From positions 1 through 64,000 of the forward strand of contig QHBO01000010.1 of assembly GCA_003243965.1 (NCBI GenBank): DNA of 64,000 bases, in the 5' to 3' direction. A program made the translations under genes and the position numbers. Positions 24,075-32,940 of this stretch are shown here, one piece after another. Position 1 is the first letter of the stretch. Each line of letters starts with the position of its first letter. Source of the stretch: Chloroflexota bacterium. Its GTDB lineage: Bacteria; Chloroflexota; Limnocylindria; QHBO01. Under the pieces are notes generated by a model. That model had not been told where the DNA came from, searched no databases, and saw only the letters and a list, made by a program, of their open reading frames with translations.

Positions 24075-24959
24075 TCAGGCGAGCTCGACGCCCGCCGACC
24101 GGCAGTCCGCGGCGAAAGACTCCAGCGCCTCATCGGTCTCGACCGAATCGCGGACCAGGGTCATCACCCGGGCGATGCCCAGCGAGGCGACCCGCTGCAG
24201 CAGCTCGACCCGAGCCGTCCCGGCGGCCGGATGCTGCTGCCACCACACATGCAGCGAGACGCGCAGCGAGGCCGGATCGCGGCCGATCTCATCGCATCGG
24301 CTCCCGATGACGTCCAGCGCCTCCTGCAGGTCGTCGGGCGCCATGGCGTCAAGGTTGAGCTCGTCGGCGTATCTGGCGGCGAGCCGCCAGGTCCGCTCGC
24401 GGCCGTTGCCGCCGACCATGATCGGTGGCCGCGGCTGCTGGACGCCCTTGGGCTCGTTGATCGCGTCCCGCACCTCGCCGTGCTCGCCCTGGTAGGCGGC
24501 GCGGCCGGGCCCCAGCATGCGGGTGATCACCTCCAGCGCGTCGTGGAGCCCGTCGAGCCGGTCCCGGGTGGCAGGGAAGCCATACCCATACGCCTCCCAT
24601 TCGTCGCGCTTCCAGCCGGCGCCGATGCCGAGCTCGACGCGCCCGCCGGACAGGACGTCCAGGGTCGAGACCATCTTGGCCACCAGGGCGGAGTTTCGAT
24701 AGCCGGCGCACAGCACGATCTGGCCGAGCCGCACGCGCTCGGTGCGCTGCGAGAGCGCGGTGAGCAAGGTGAACGACTCGAAGGTGAGCTCATCGGTTGG
24801 CTGCGGCGTGGTATGGAAGTGGTCGAATGCCCAGACTGACTCGAATCCAAGTTGCTCCGCCTGCCAGGCGACCGCAACCGAGCGCTCCCACGCCGCGCGC
24901 GGCTCCCAGCCGGCGAACTCGCCGGTCCAGCCCTGGGGAACGATGATCCCTGCCTTCAT
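24075..24959 (-). CDS. Luciferase-like (LLM) F420/FMN oxidoreductase
   Basis: A 294-residue TIM-barrel protein of the bacterial luciferase-like superfamily. It has AEQLGFESVWAFDHFHT, TERVRLGQIVLCAGYRN, LDVLSGGRVELGIGAGW and PPIMVGGNGRER. The GIGAGW loop and the Asp-His-Phe near residue 45 are typical of the F420-dependent branch. The substrate is unknown. It starts 7 bases after the upstream alcohol dehydrogenase stop on the same strand, so the two are probably cotranscribed. Confidence 0.88.
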   Translation of the reverse strand: MKAGIIVPQGWTGEFAGWEPRAAWERSVAVAWQAEQLGFESVWAFDHFHTTPQPTDELTFESFTLLTALSQRTERVRLGQIVLCAGYRNSALVAKMVSTLDVLSGGRVELGIGAGWKRDEWEAYGYGFPATRDRLDGLHDALEVITRMLGPGRAAYQGEHGEVRDAINEPKGVQQPRPPIMVGGNGRERTWRLAARYADELNLDAMAPDDLQEALDVIGSRCDEIGRDPASLRVSLHVWWQQHPAAGTARVELLQRVASLGIARVMTLVRDSVETDEALESFAADCRSAGVELA

Positions 24960-24966
24960 GACGTCC

Positions 24967-26001
24967 TCAATCCCACACGAAGGTGACCTTGCCGGCCTCG
25001 CCGCCGTCGGCGAGCCGGTACGCCTCGGCGGCTCGCTCCAGCGGGAATCGGTCGGTGACGATCACCTCCGGATGAAGCTTCCAGCGCACCAACCGCTCCA
25101 CGAGCTCCTCCATCTGACCGATGCTGCAGACCCAGGAGCCGACCAGCGTCAGCTGCCGATGGATCACCAGCGGGCTCACGTCGAAGCTGACGCGGCCGCC
25201 CTCGCCAACGAACGCCACGCGCCCCCATTCGCGCGCCGCTTCGATCCCGAGCAGCCGCCCGTCGGGGTGGCCGGAGCAGTCGACCACCGCTTCGAAGCCG
25301 TCACCCCCGGTCAGCGCGCGAAGCTCGTCCAGCGCGCCCGGCCCCGGTTCCACGATCGCCCCGAAGCCGAGTTGCTCGGCCAGCACGCGCCGCGCGGGCA
25401 TCGCCTCGACCCCGACCACCTCTGCGCCCAGCGCACGGCCGAGGAGCGCTGTGCCGAGTCCGACCGGGCCGAGGCCGACCACCAGCAGGCGATCCGCGCC
25501 GGACACGTCGAGCCGTTGCAGGGCCGCGTACGACGTGCCGAACCCGCAGGCCACCATCGCGCCGTCGACGAAGCTGAGCTGGTCGGGGAGGGCGACCAGC
25601 GAGCGCTCCTCGGCAAGCAGGTACGGCGCATGGCCGCCGTCGCGCTGCCAGCCGTACGCGGCGCGCTCGGGGCTGGTGCAGGAGATCATCCAGCCAGTCC
25701 GGCAGTTGTGGCACAGGCCGCAGCCGGCGATGTGGTACACGATCACGCGATGGCCGACTCCGAAGCGGCTCACCTCGGAGCCGATCTCGACGATCTCGCC
25801 CGACGGCTCGTGACCGGCGATCACGCCTCGATACGCCTCTGGGCCGCTTCCCTGCTCCACGGGCCGATAGATCGCGCGCAGGTCGCTGCCGCAGATCGAG
25901 GAGGCGCGCATGCGGACGAGCACCTGCCCACGGCCCGGGGCCGGTCGCCCGACCTCATTGAGCTCGAGGCGCCGATCTCCGGGCAGGAAGACTCCGCGCA
26001 T
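24967..26001 (-). CDS. Zinc-dependent alcohol dehydrogenase
   Basis: A ~344-residue medium-chain dehydrogenase. The catalytic zinc site has Cys in SSICGSDLRAIY and His-Glu in GHEPSGEIV. The structural zinc site is C-x2-C-x2-C-x7-C in GCGLCHNCRTGWMISC. The Rossmann loop reads VVGLGPVGLGTALL. It oxidises an alcohol or polyol with NAD(P)+; the pairing with an LLM protein and nearness to sugar genes suggest a sugar alcohol or related substrate. ATG 26001 has GGAG 6 bases upstream and is preferred over ATG 26025. Confidence 0.88.
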   Translation of the reverse strand: MRGVFLPGDRRLELNEVGRPAPGRGQVLVRMRASSICGSDLRAIYRPVEQGSGPEAYRGVIAGHEPSGEIVEIGSEVSRFGVGHRVIVYHIAGCGLCHNCRTGWMISCTSPERAAYGWQRDGGHAPYLLAEERSLVALPDQLSFVDGAMVACGFGTSYAALQRLDVSGADRLLVVGLGPVGLGTALLGRALGAEVVGVEAMPARRVLAEQLGFGAIVEPGPGALDELRALTGGDGFEAVVDCSGHPDGRLLGIEAAREWGRVAFVGEGGRVSFDVSPLVIHRQLTLVGSWVCSIGQMEELVERLVRWKLHPEVIVTDRFPLERAAEAYRLADGGEAGKVTFVWD

Positions 26002-26068
26002 CAATCGCTCCGAAGCAAGGTGCATGCCCCCTCCGGCAGTATGCGGGAGATCGGGTCCCTGGCGTGTG

Positions 26069-26315
<247 letters not shown>

Positions 26316-26323
<8 letters not shown>

Positions 26324-27308
26324 GCTGCGCTGGAATCCCCAACTCGCCGACTGGGTGATCACCGCCACCCACCGCCAGGACCGGACCTTCCTGCCGCCGC
26401 GTGACTTCTGCCCGCTGTGCCCGACCCGGCCGGGACATCCGCCGACCGAGATCGACCGCAGCGACTTCCAGATCGCGGTTTTCGAGAACCGATTCCCATC
26501 GCTCCAGCGCCGGCCCCCGGAACCTGCGGTGACCGGCACCGCGCTGACCCCGGTTGCGCCGGCTGTCGGCACCTGCGAGGTGGTGGTCTACACAGCGCCC
26601 CACGACGCCGCACTGGCCAGCGCCGACCTCGACCATCTGCGTCGTCTGATTGCGGTCTGGGCCCATCGGACGCTCGAGCTCGGCGCACGCCCCGAGATCG
26701 CCTGCGTATTCGTCTTCGAGAATCGGGGTGAAGCGATCGGCGTCACGCTGGACCACCCGCATGGCCAGATCTACGCCTACCCGCACCTGCCGGAGATCCT
26801 GCGGCGGGAGGCGGACAACGGCCGCGCCCATCGGTCGGCGCACCACTCGTGTCTCTGGTGCGACCTCGCCACGGAGGAGCTGGCGGATGGCCGACGGATC
26901 GTCGTCGCCAGCGAGACGTGGGTTGCGACCGTTCCATTCTTCGCGCGCTGGCCCTACGAGGTGCATCTGACCCCCACGCGCCACGTCGGCTGGCTCCACG
27001 AGCTGAGCGCCGAGGAAGCCGATGGGCTGGCCCGCATCCTGAAGGCGATCCTGCTGAAGTACGACGCGCTGTTCGGCTTCCCGCTGCCATACGTGATGGC
27101 CATTCACCAGCGACCGACCGATGGAGACGACCACGCCGCCTACCACCTGCATTTCGAGTTCTATCCTCCCAACCGGACGGAGGCCAAGCTGAAGTACCTC
27201 GCCGGCTCCGAGGCAGGGGCCGGCGCGTTCATCAACGACACGCTGCCTGAGGAGACGGCGGCCCGGCTGCGCGCGCTCGAGCCCCTCGACCTCGCCGCCC
27301 TGCGGTGA
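26316..27308 (+). CDS. galT: Galactose-1-phosphate uridylyltransferase
   Basis: A 330-residue HIT-superfamily enzyme of the Leloir pathway, exchanging UMP between UDP-glucose and galactose-1-phosphate. The active-site HPHGQIYAYP supplies the uridylylated His. Zinc ligands Cys32-x2-Cys35 (FCPLC) and a second HHSCLWC segment are present, as is the C-terminal HLHFEFYPP. The start ATG 26316 overlaps the preceding PE-repeat gene, and the stop overlaps galK (GTGA). Confidence 0.95.
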
Positions 27309-28501
27309 CCGGACAGCTGATCCCGGCGACCGCCCTCGATGCGGATGCGCTGCGCGCCGCCCTCGCCGCCGCGGAACCGGTGCTCGAGTCCGGGATCGAG
27401 GTGGTGCGTGCTCCGGGGAGGGTGAACCTGATCGGCGAGCACACCGACTACAACCAGGGCTTCGTGCTGCCCGCCGCGATCAACCTGGAGACCTGGATTG
27501 CGGTCGCGCGCACCGATCGGCAGCGGGCCGACGTGACGCTTGCGGCCGACGGCCAGCGCGCGGCGGTGGACCTGCCGCCGAACGAGCGCAGGCGCGGGAG
27601 CTGGATCGACTATGTGGCGGGCGTGGCCTGGTCGCTGAACGAGGCCGGCCTGCCGGTATCGGGTTTCCGGGGATTGCTTGCCAGCACGCTCCCGATCTCG
27701 GCGGGGCTCAGCTCGTCGGCCGCCCTGGAGCTGGCGTCCGCATGGGCGCTCCTGGGTGACACGGCCCCGACGGTCGACCGCACGCAGCTTGCCCGCCTGG
27801 CACAGCGTGCCGAGAACGAGTACGTCGGCGTCCGCTGCGGGCTAATGGACCAGTTCGCGTCGGCCCAAGGCCGCCCGGACGCCGCGCTGCTCCTCGACTG
27901 CCGCTCCGGCGAGTTCCGCACCGTGCGGCTGCCGCTCGACGAGTTCGTCCTGGTCGTGCTCGACACGCGCTCAGCTCGCCGCCTCGCCGCCTCCGACTAC
28001 AACCGACGGCGCACCGAGTGCGAAGCGGCGGTCGCCGCGCTGGCGGCGGTCGAGCCGTCGGTCCGGAGCCTGCGCGACGTGAGCCGGCCGCTCCTAGAGC
28101 GGCATGCCGATCGGCTCGAACCGGTCGCGCTGCGCCGCGCTCGCCACGTGGTGGACGAGAACCAGCGTGTGCTCGAGACGGCTGCCGCGCTCGAAGCCGG
28201 CGACCTCGCCGCGGTGGGGCGTCTGTTCGCGGCCAGCCATCGGTCCCTGCGCGACCTGTACGAGGTGAGCTCTCCGGAGCTCGACGCCCTGGTCGAGATC
28301 GCGGCCGCAACTCCCGGGGTCGTGGCCTCGCGGATGACCGGCGCCGGCTTCGGCGGCTGCACCGTCAACCTCGTTCGCCGCGATGCGGTCCCTGCGCTGG
28401 CGCTCGCGGTCAGCGACCGCTATTCGGCGTGGGCCGGACGAGATGCCGGCTTTCACGTGGTGGAGCCGGCCGCCGGTGTGAGCCGGGCACCGAGCGGTTG
28501 A
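27305..28501 (+). CDS. galK: Galactokinase
   Basis: A 398-residue GHMP kinase that phosphorylates galactose at C1. All three motifs are intact: motif 1 PGRVNLIGEHTDYNQGFVLP (galactose-binding GEHTDYN), the ATP loop LPISAGLSSSAALE, and motif 3 MTGAGFGGCTVNLV. The base-type Asp sits in GLMDQFASAQG. The start is a GTG overlapping galT by 4 bases. galE is not in the operon; the SDR epimerase at 31946-32863 is a possible but unproven partner. The operon would burn galactose released by the nearby glycosidases. Confidence 0.95.
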   Translation: MTGQLIPATALDADALRAALAAAEPVLESGIEVVRAPGRVNLIGEHTDYNQGFVLPAAINLETWIAVARTDRQRADVTLAADGQRAAVDLPPNERRRGSWIDYVAGVAWSLNEAGLPVSGFRGLLASTLPISAGLSSSAALELASAWALLGDTAPTVDRTQLARLAQRAENEYVGVRCGLMDQFASAQGRPDAALLLDCRSGEFRTVRLPLDEFVLVVLDTRSARRLAASDYNRRRTECEAAVAALAAVEPSVRSLRDVSRPLLERHADRLEPVALRRARHVVDENQRVLETAAALEAGDLAAVGRLFAASHRSLRDLYEVSSPELDALVEIAAATPGVVASRMTGAGFGGCTVNLVRRDAVPALALAVSDRYSAWAGRDAGFHVVEPAAGVSRAPSG

Positions 28502-28601
28502 TTGGTTGCGAGCGGTATCCCGCCGCATGCGGGCTGGATACACTGTCCGTCGAGCCGGATGCTCCGATCCCGGAGCGTCCCATCACGCCGGGAGGAACCG
28601 C

Positions 28602-29180
28602 ATGACCGCCCCGATGCCGCCCGAGCCGCCGCCGTCTCCGGATTCCACGCCTCCGCCGCAGGCGCCGTACCAGCCACCGCCTGACAACCCGCCAGCGTCG
28701 CCACCTCCAGCCGCCCCACCCGCGAACTGGGGCGGCGACGCGCCGACCGCCCGGATGGCGCGCCCCGGCGCGGTGACCGCAGCCGGAATCGTGATGATCG
28801 TCCTCGGCGTGTTGACCCTGCTGCTGGGACTCCTCTTCCTGGTCGGTGCCGCCGCGATCGGTGGCGCAGCCAACTCGCCCGGCCTCAACTCCCAGATCGG
28901 GAGCCTGGGCGGTGCCGTCGGCGGATTCATTGCGGTCATCGCCGCGATCGTCATCGCCTTCGGCGCGCTGCAGGTGATCGCCGGGATCAACGTCCTGCCC
29001 GGCAAGAACTGGGCACGGATCACGGGGATCGTGCTGGCCGTGATCGCCGGGCTGCTGAGCCTGCCGGGGCTATTTGCCCGGAATGCAGGAGGCGGAGTGG
29101 TGATCAGCATCGTGGTGATCGCCGCGTACGCGTTCACCATCTGGGCGCTGGCCACCAACGGGCGGTGGTTCGCCCGTTGA
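28602..29180 (+). CDS. Pro-rich N-terminus membrane protein, unrecognised
   Basis: A 192-residue protein. Residues 1-45 are a proline-rich cytoplasmic tail and the rest has four hydrophobic helices (AAGIVMIVLGVLTLLLGLLF, AVIAAIVIAFGALQVIAG, TGIVLAVIAGLLSLPGLF, VVISIVVIAAYAFTIWAL). Such Pro-rich, four-helix proteins are common in high-GC Gram-positive-like genomes and uncharacterised. GGGAGGAA gives a good ribosome site for ATG 28602. Its stop directly abuts the convergent exporter gene. Confidence 0.75.
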   Translation: MTAPMPPEPPPSPDSTPPPQAPYQPPPDNPPASPPPAAPPANWGGDAPTARMARPGAVTAAGIVMIVLGVLTLLLGLLFLVGAAAIGGAANSPGLNSQIGSLGGAVGGFIAVIAAIVIAFGALQVIAGINVLPGKNWARITGIVLAVIAGLLSLPGLFARNAGGGVVISIVVIAAYAFTIWALATNGRWFAR

Positions 29181-30020
29181 TCATCGGACCTCGAGCGTGG
29201 CGTTCCTGCGGGAGCTGTGCTCGAGGTAACTGAAGAGCCAGAAGGCAAGCACCGCGTAACCGACGCCGATCGCCACCTCGAGCAGGATCAGGCCGCCGAC
29301 CTGCGCGAGCCCGGCGCCGGTGGCCGCCTCTCGCACCGCCTGCAGCCCGTGCGTAAAGGGCAGCAGATTGCTGATCACCTGCATCCAGCCGGGGAGTTCC
29401 GCGACGGGAATGTTGACGCCGCAGAAGAGCAGGAAGGCCATGACCAGCAGGTTGGCGCCGAACAGCCCGTCCCTCAGGCGAAGCGAGATGGCGCCCTGCA
29501 GCGCGCCGATGGCGTTGCAGCTGAACACGGTGGCGAGCAGCGCAAGCGCAGCGACCCCCACGGTGCGCAGCTCCAGGCGCACGCCCAGGAAAACGATCCC
29601 CACCCCAAATGCGTACAGCGACACCATCAGCCCGTTTGCCAGGAACGGCAGGAAGCGGCCGGCGAACAGCGCAAGGCGGTTGGCGGGCGTGGCCAGGATG
29701 GCCGGCAGCGTTCCGAACCAGCGTTCGTTGGAGATCGCCATGGTCATCCCGAACACGCCGGCGATTGCGCTGGCCTGCACCGCGTTGCCGATGGCGAAGT
29801 ACGCTGCCGAGCGGTGGGTCGCGTACGAGCCCAACGCGGCAAAGAACAGGAGCTGGAATGTGGGGCCCACGATCAGCGTCGGGATGTAGATCGACGGGCG
29901 AGCCCAATTGAAGAGCATCCCGTAGGAGAGCAGACCGCCGTGCCAGAAGGTTCGCCAGGCGGCGCGGGCGGAGCGCGGCCGGATGCGGACCGCGGGGACG
30001 GAGATGCTCACCCCGGTCAC
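29181..30020 (-). CDS. ABC-2 type exporter permease (second)
   Basis: A 279-residue permease of the DrrB/ABC-2 family with six helices. Features are RTFWHGGLLSYGMLFNWARP near the N-terminus, AISNERWFGTLPAILATPANR (the ABC-2 coupling region) and INLLPFTHGLQAVREAATG-like C-terminal residues. The GTG start overlaps the stop of the previous permease (GTGA), setting the start although the frame is open upstream. With the preceding genes it forms a three-gene exporter operon; the substrate (drug, lipid or polymer) is unknown. Confidence 0.88.
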   Translation of the reverse strand: MTGVSISVPAVRIRPRSARAAWRTFWHGGLLSYGMLFNWARPSIYIPTLIVGPTFQLLFFAALGSYATHRSAAYFAIGNAVQASAIAGVFGMTMAISNERWFGTLPAILATPANRLALFAGRFLPFLANGLMVSLYAFGVGIVFLGVRLELRTVGVAALALLATVFSCNAIGALQGAISLRLRDGLFGANLLVMAFLLFCGVNIPVAELPGWMQVISNLLPFTHGLQAVREAATGAGLAQVGGLILLEVAIGVGYAVLAFWLFSYLEHSSRRNATLEVR

Positions 30021-30814
30021 TGCAGGGTGAGGGTCGCGTCTCGTCGCGCCTTGGCGAGCACCACCACCAGCATCAGCCGAGCGAGCAGGTAGTAGACAAC
30101 CGCGAGCAGCAGGCACATCGCGATCGGGCCGAAGGGCGGCCGTGCACCGATGGCTGCGCCGCGGATCGCTTCGATGCCCCAGGTCGGCACCACCAGCCAG
30201 CTCAGCGGGCGCACCCAGAAGGGAAGGGCGCTGATCGGCACCAACAGCCCCGCGATCAGCCAGATCGGGTACTCGAGCATGTTGCCGAGCGCGTTCGCGT
30301 GCCGGTACAGGACGAACGTGGTGGCGATCAGCATCCCGAGCGCCCCGAGTGAGATGACCGCGGCGAGGAGCGAGAAGGGGAGCATCAGGGGGAAGCTCGC
30401 CTCGATCGGCATCCCGAACAGGACGACGCCCCACGCCAGCGTGGCGACGATGCCGTAGAAGCCCAACACCACCGTCCCGAGCGTCTGTCCGGCCAGGATG
30501 AAGTCGTATCGGCTCGGCGCATTGACCAGCAGCTCCAAGGTTCCCTCCCAGCGCTGCCAGGCGATCGCCCCGCCACAGCCGAAGAGCGTGGTGCTCCAGA
30601 CCCCCATCATGCCGCTGCCCAGTGCGACGTAGAGCAGCGTCTGGCCCGCGGTTCCTCCTCCGGAGCGAAACAGCAGGAAGGCCAGGGTCGCAAAGATGAG
30701 CGGGGTGATGAAGGTGGTGAGGATGAAGAACTCGCTGGTCAGCAGCATCCGCACGTTGAACCAGGTGACGAACCAGACCAGCCGCAGGGGACGCACGCGA
30801 TTCAGCCCGCTCAT
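30017..30814 (-). CDS. ABC-2 type exporter permease (first)
   Basis: A 265-residue permease with six helices, including FFILTTFITPLIFATLAFLL and VPTWGIEAIRGAAIGARPP. The cytoplasmic segment AIAWQRWEGTLELLVNAPSRY is the ABC-2 coupling helix motif (WEGTLE-x-L). Overlaps of 4 bases link it to the ATPase gene upstream and the second permease downstream. The two permeases would form a heterodimer with the ATPase at 30811-31866. Confidence 0.9.
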   Translation of the reverse strand: MSGLNRVRPLRLVWFVTWFNVRMLLTSEFFILTTFITPLIFATLAFLLFRSGGGTAGQTLLYVALGSGMMGVWSTTLFGCGGAIAWQRWEGTLELLVNAPSRYDFILAGQTLGTVVLGFYGIVATLAWGVVLFGMPIEASFPLMLPFSLLAAVISLGALGMLIATTFVLYRHANALGNMLEYPIWLIAGLLVPISALPFWVRPLSWLVVPTWGIEAIRGAAIGARPPFGPIAMCLLLAVVYYLLARLMLVVVLAKARRDATLTLQ

Positions 30815-31866
30815 TGGACCGATGCGGCCCGCGCGCTGCGCTCGTCGGGCTCGCCGGTGGTGGCGATCAGGTCCACGTAGGCGTCCTCCAACGTCGGCTC
30901 GCGCGCGATGACCTTGCCGATCCGCGTGTCGCCGAGCGCCGCCAGCAACCGCGAGGTGATCTGGGCGCCGGTCTCGCTCTGGACCAGGAAGATCTCGCTC
31001 TGCTCGCGCTGGTCGCTGTTGACGGCGATCACCTCGGGGTCGGCGCGCAGCCGCTCGATTGCATCGGGCGTTGCGCCAAACGTCTCGATCTCGACGATCG
31101 TCCGGTTGGCCACGGTGGCCTTGAGATCGGCGCCGGTTCCCTCCGCCACGATGCGCCCGGCGTTGATGACCGCGATCCGGTCGCAGAGCGCATCGGCCTC
31201 GAACATGTAGTGCGTGGTGAGCAGCACCGTCTTGCCAGATTCGACGAGCGACCTCACCGTCTGGCGCAGCTCGCGGGCACCCACCGGGTCGAGGCCGATC
31301 GATGGCTCGTCGAGGAAGAGGACCTGCGGGTCGTGGAGCAGGCCGCGAGCGATGTGCAGCCGCTGCCGCATGCCCCGGCTGTAGCCCTCCACCTTCTCGC
31401 GCTCGCGGCCGTTGAGCCCGACGAGCTCGAGCAGCTCGGCGATCCGTCGCTGCTGGAAGGCGGGATCGACGCCGTACAGCTCGGCGAAGTAGCGCAGGTT
31501 GTCGAGCGCGCTGACCCGGTCGTACAGGCCCCGGTCGCCGCCGAACACGTAGCCGATCCGCTCCCTGACCGCCTGCGTCTCCCGCACCACGTCGTAGCCC
31601 ATCACCCGCGCGGTGCCGCTGGTCGGAAGGAGAAGCGTGATCAGCATCTTGATGGTCGTCGTCTTCCCCGCCCCGTTCGGCCCCAGGAGCCCGAACAGCT
31701 CTCCGGAGCGAATGCCGAAGGTGATGCCCTTCACCGCCCCCACGTGGAGGCGGTGGCGGCGGAGCACGCCGGTGTGGGTCTCGTAGCTGCGGACGAGGTC
31801 GTCCGCCTCGATGGCGAAGACCGGATCGGCGGCAGGCACGGCGGGGCGGTGGGCCGAGGCGGACAT
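30811..31866 (-). CDS. ABC exporter ATPase, DrrA/CcmA-like
   Basis: A 351-residue ATPase. Walker A is GPNGAGKTTTIKML, the signature is YSRGMRQRLHIARGLL, Walker B is VLFLDEPSIGLDP, and the switch His is in LLTTHYMFEADAL. A ~100-residue C-terminal DUF4162-like domain follows, as in drug-resistance exporters of the DrrA type. It powers the two permeases in the same operon. The start ATG 31866 has TAAGAT 9 bases upstream on the minus strand and no clear ribosome site. Confidence 0.93.
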   Translation of the reverse strand: MSASAHRPAVPAADPVFAIEADDLVRSYETHTGVLRRHRLHVGAVKGITFGIRSGELFGLLGPNGAGKTTTIKMLITLLLPTSGTARVMGYDVVRETQAVRERIGYVFGGDRGLYDRVSALDNLRYFAELYGVDPAFQQRRIAELLELVGLNGREREKVEGYSRGMRQRLHIARGLLHDPQVLFLDEPSIGLDPVGARELRQTVRSLVESGKTVLLTTHYMFEADALCDRIAVINAGRIVAEGTGADLKATVANRTIVEIETFGATPDAIERLRADPEVIAVNSDQREQSEIFLVQSETGAQITSRLLAALGDTRIGKVIAREPTLEDAYVDLIATTGEPDERSARAASVQ

Positions 31867-31945
31867 GGAGTGCCCATCTTACGGCCCGGTCATCATCTGC
31901 CGATGGCCGCCGACTCGGAGTGCGGGCGGCGACTCGCGATTCTGG

Positions 31946-32863
31946 CTAGGAGCTGCTGTCGCCGATCTCGGTTCGCCCGGAACGGAGCGCCTCCAGGAAC
32001 TCGGGGAAGCCGTATCGGGGCTGCCAGCTCAGCTCGTCGCCCGCCTTGGCGATGTCGTACCACTCGTTGATCGGCCCCCACGGCAGGGCCCCCGCCGCCT
32101 CGAGCAGCGACGGAGCATCCGGCCAGTGGTGCTCCAGCACGGTCATCGGGTCCGTCCGCAGGAGCCTGGCGTCGTCCTCGGTGTACGGCAACCGGGACTC
32201 GATATTGAAGGTGTCGAAGCGGCCGGCCGGACGGTCCCGCAGCGCCTCGAGCGCGGCCAGCACCGCGGCGGCGACGTCGCGCTCGTCGACGCCACCGTAC
32301 AGAAAGCGAATCCCGGCATGCAGGAACGGCTCGGGAACGAACATGCCAAAGCGGAGCGCAACTCCGCGCACTTGGCGCGCTCGGTCGAAGTAGGCGGCCG
32401 TCTGCTCGGCCAGCACCTTGGAGAGCCCGTACACATCGCCGGGAAGGAGCGGTAGCCGCTCGTGGATGCGGACCGCCGGCCCGTCGCCGGCGGGACGCCG
32501 GGACTCGCCGTAGACGCCCATCGTGCTGCACAGCACGATCCGCTCGATCCCGGCATCGGCCGCCGCCGCGTAGACGCCGTAGGTGGCGTCGACGTTCAGC
32601 TCCCAGAAATCCTTCGCGGGGTGGTCGCGCAGGTGGATGCCGTGCCACGCCGCCGCGTGCACGATGGCATCCACCCCCTCGACAGCCTGGGCCATCACGG
32701 TCGCCTCCCGAAGGTCGGCGGTCACCCACTCCACCCCCGGGGTCGGCTTCGTCGGCTCACGGATGTCCAGGGCACGGACCTGGTCACCCCGCTCCAGCAG
32801 GACGGGCGCAAGCGCCTGCCCGAGCGTCCCGGCGCCGCCGGTGATGAGGATCCGGGCAGGCAT
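31946..32863 (-). CDS. NAD-dependent epimerase/dehydratase (extended SDR)
   Basis: A 305-residue extended short-chain dehydrogenase. The cofactor loop is TGGAGTLGQALA, Asp in LDIREP suggests NAD(H), the catalytic Ser is in LCSTMGVYG and the Tyr-x3-Lys in VYGLSKVLAEQ. Candidates are UDP-glucose 4-epimerase or uronate dehydrogenase-like enzymes; the short length and TMGVYGESRRP leave this open. ATG 32863 is preceded by AGGAGGTG at 4 bases, which decides the start. It is divergent from the ROK regulator, so it may belong to that regulon. Confidence 0.85.
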   Translation of the reverse strand: MPARILITGGAGTLGQALAPVLLERGDQVRALDIREPTKPTPGVEWVTADLREATVMAQAVEGVDAIVHAAAWHGIHLRDHPAKDFWELNVDATYGVYAAAADAGIERIVLCSTMGVYGESRRPAGDGPAVRIHERLPLLPGDVYGLSKVLAEQTAAYFDRARQVRGVALRFGMFVPEPFLHAGIRFLYGGVDERDVAAAVLAALEALRDRPAGRFDTFNIESRLPYTEDDARLLRTDPMTVLEHHWPDAPSLLEAAGALPWGPINEWYDIAKAGDELSWQPRYGFPEFLEALRSGRTEIGDSSS

Positions 32864-32927
32864 GGGGCACCTCCTGGGTGTCGGATTCGCATACATTCCG
32901 CACACTTCCGCCGTTGACACGCAAAAC

Positions 32928-32933
32928 TATACT
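32928..32933 (+). promoter_or_regulatory. -10 box (TATACT), leaderless ROK operon
   Basis: TATACT ends 7 bases before the ATG at 32941, with no Shine-Dalgarno. A TTGACA occurs 8 bases upstream, too close for a usual -35 and possibly part of an operator in this divergent region. Confidence 0.5.
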
Positions 32934-32940
32934 GGCTCCG

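Noticed and set aside
32914-32933. TTGACA near the ROK -10 box read as a standard -35
   Set aside because: The spacer to TATACT is only 8 bases; similar short TTGAC spacings occur at 4546-4565 and 52360-52378 but may be coincidence, so I do not call them promoters of a new class.
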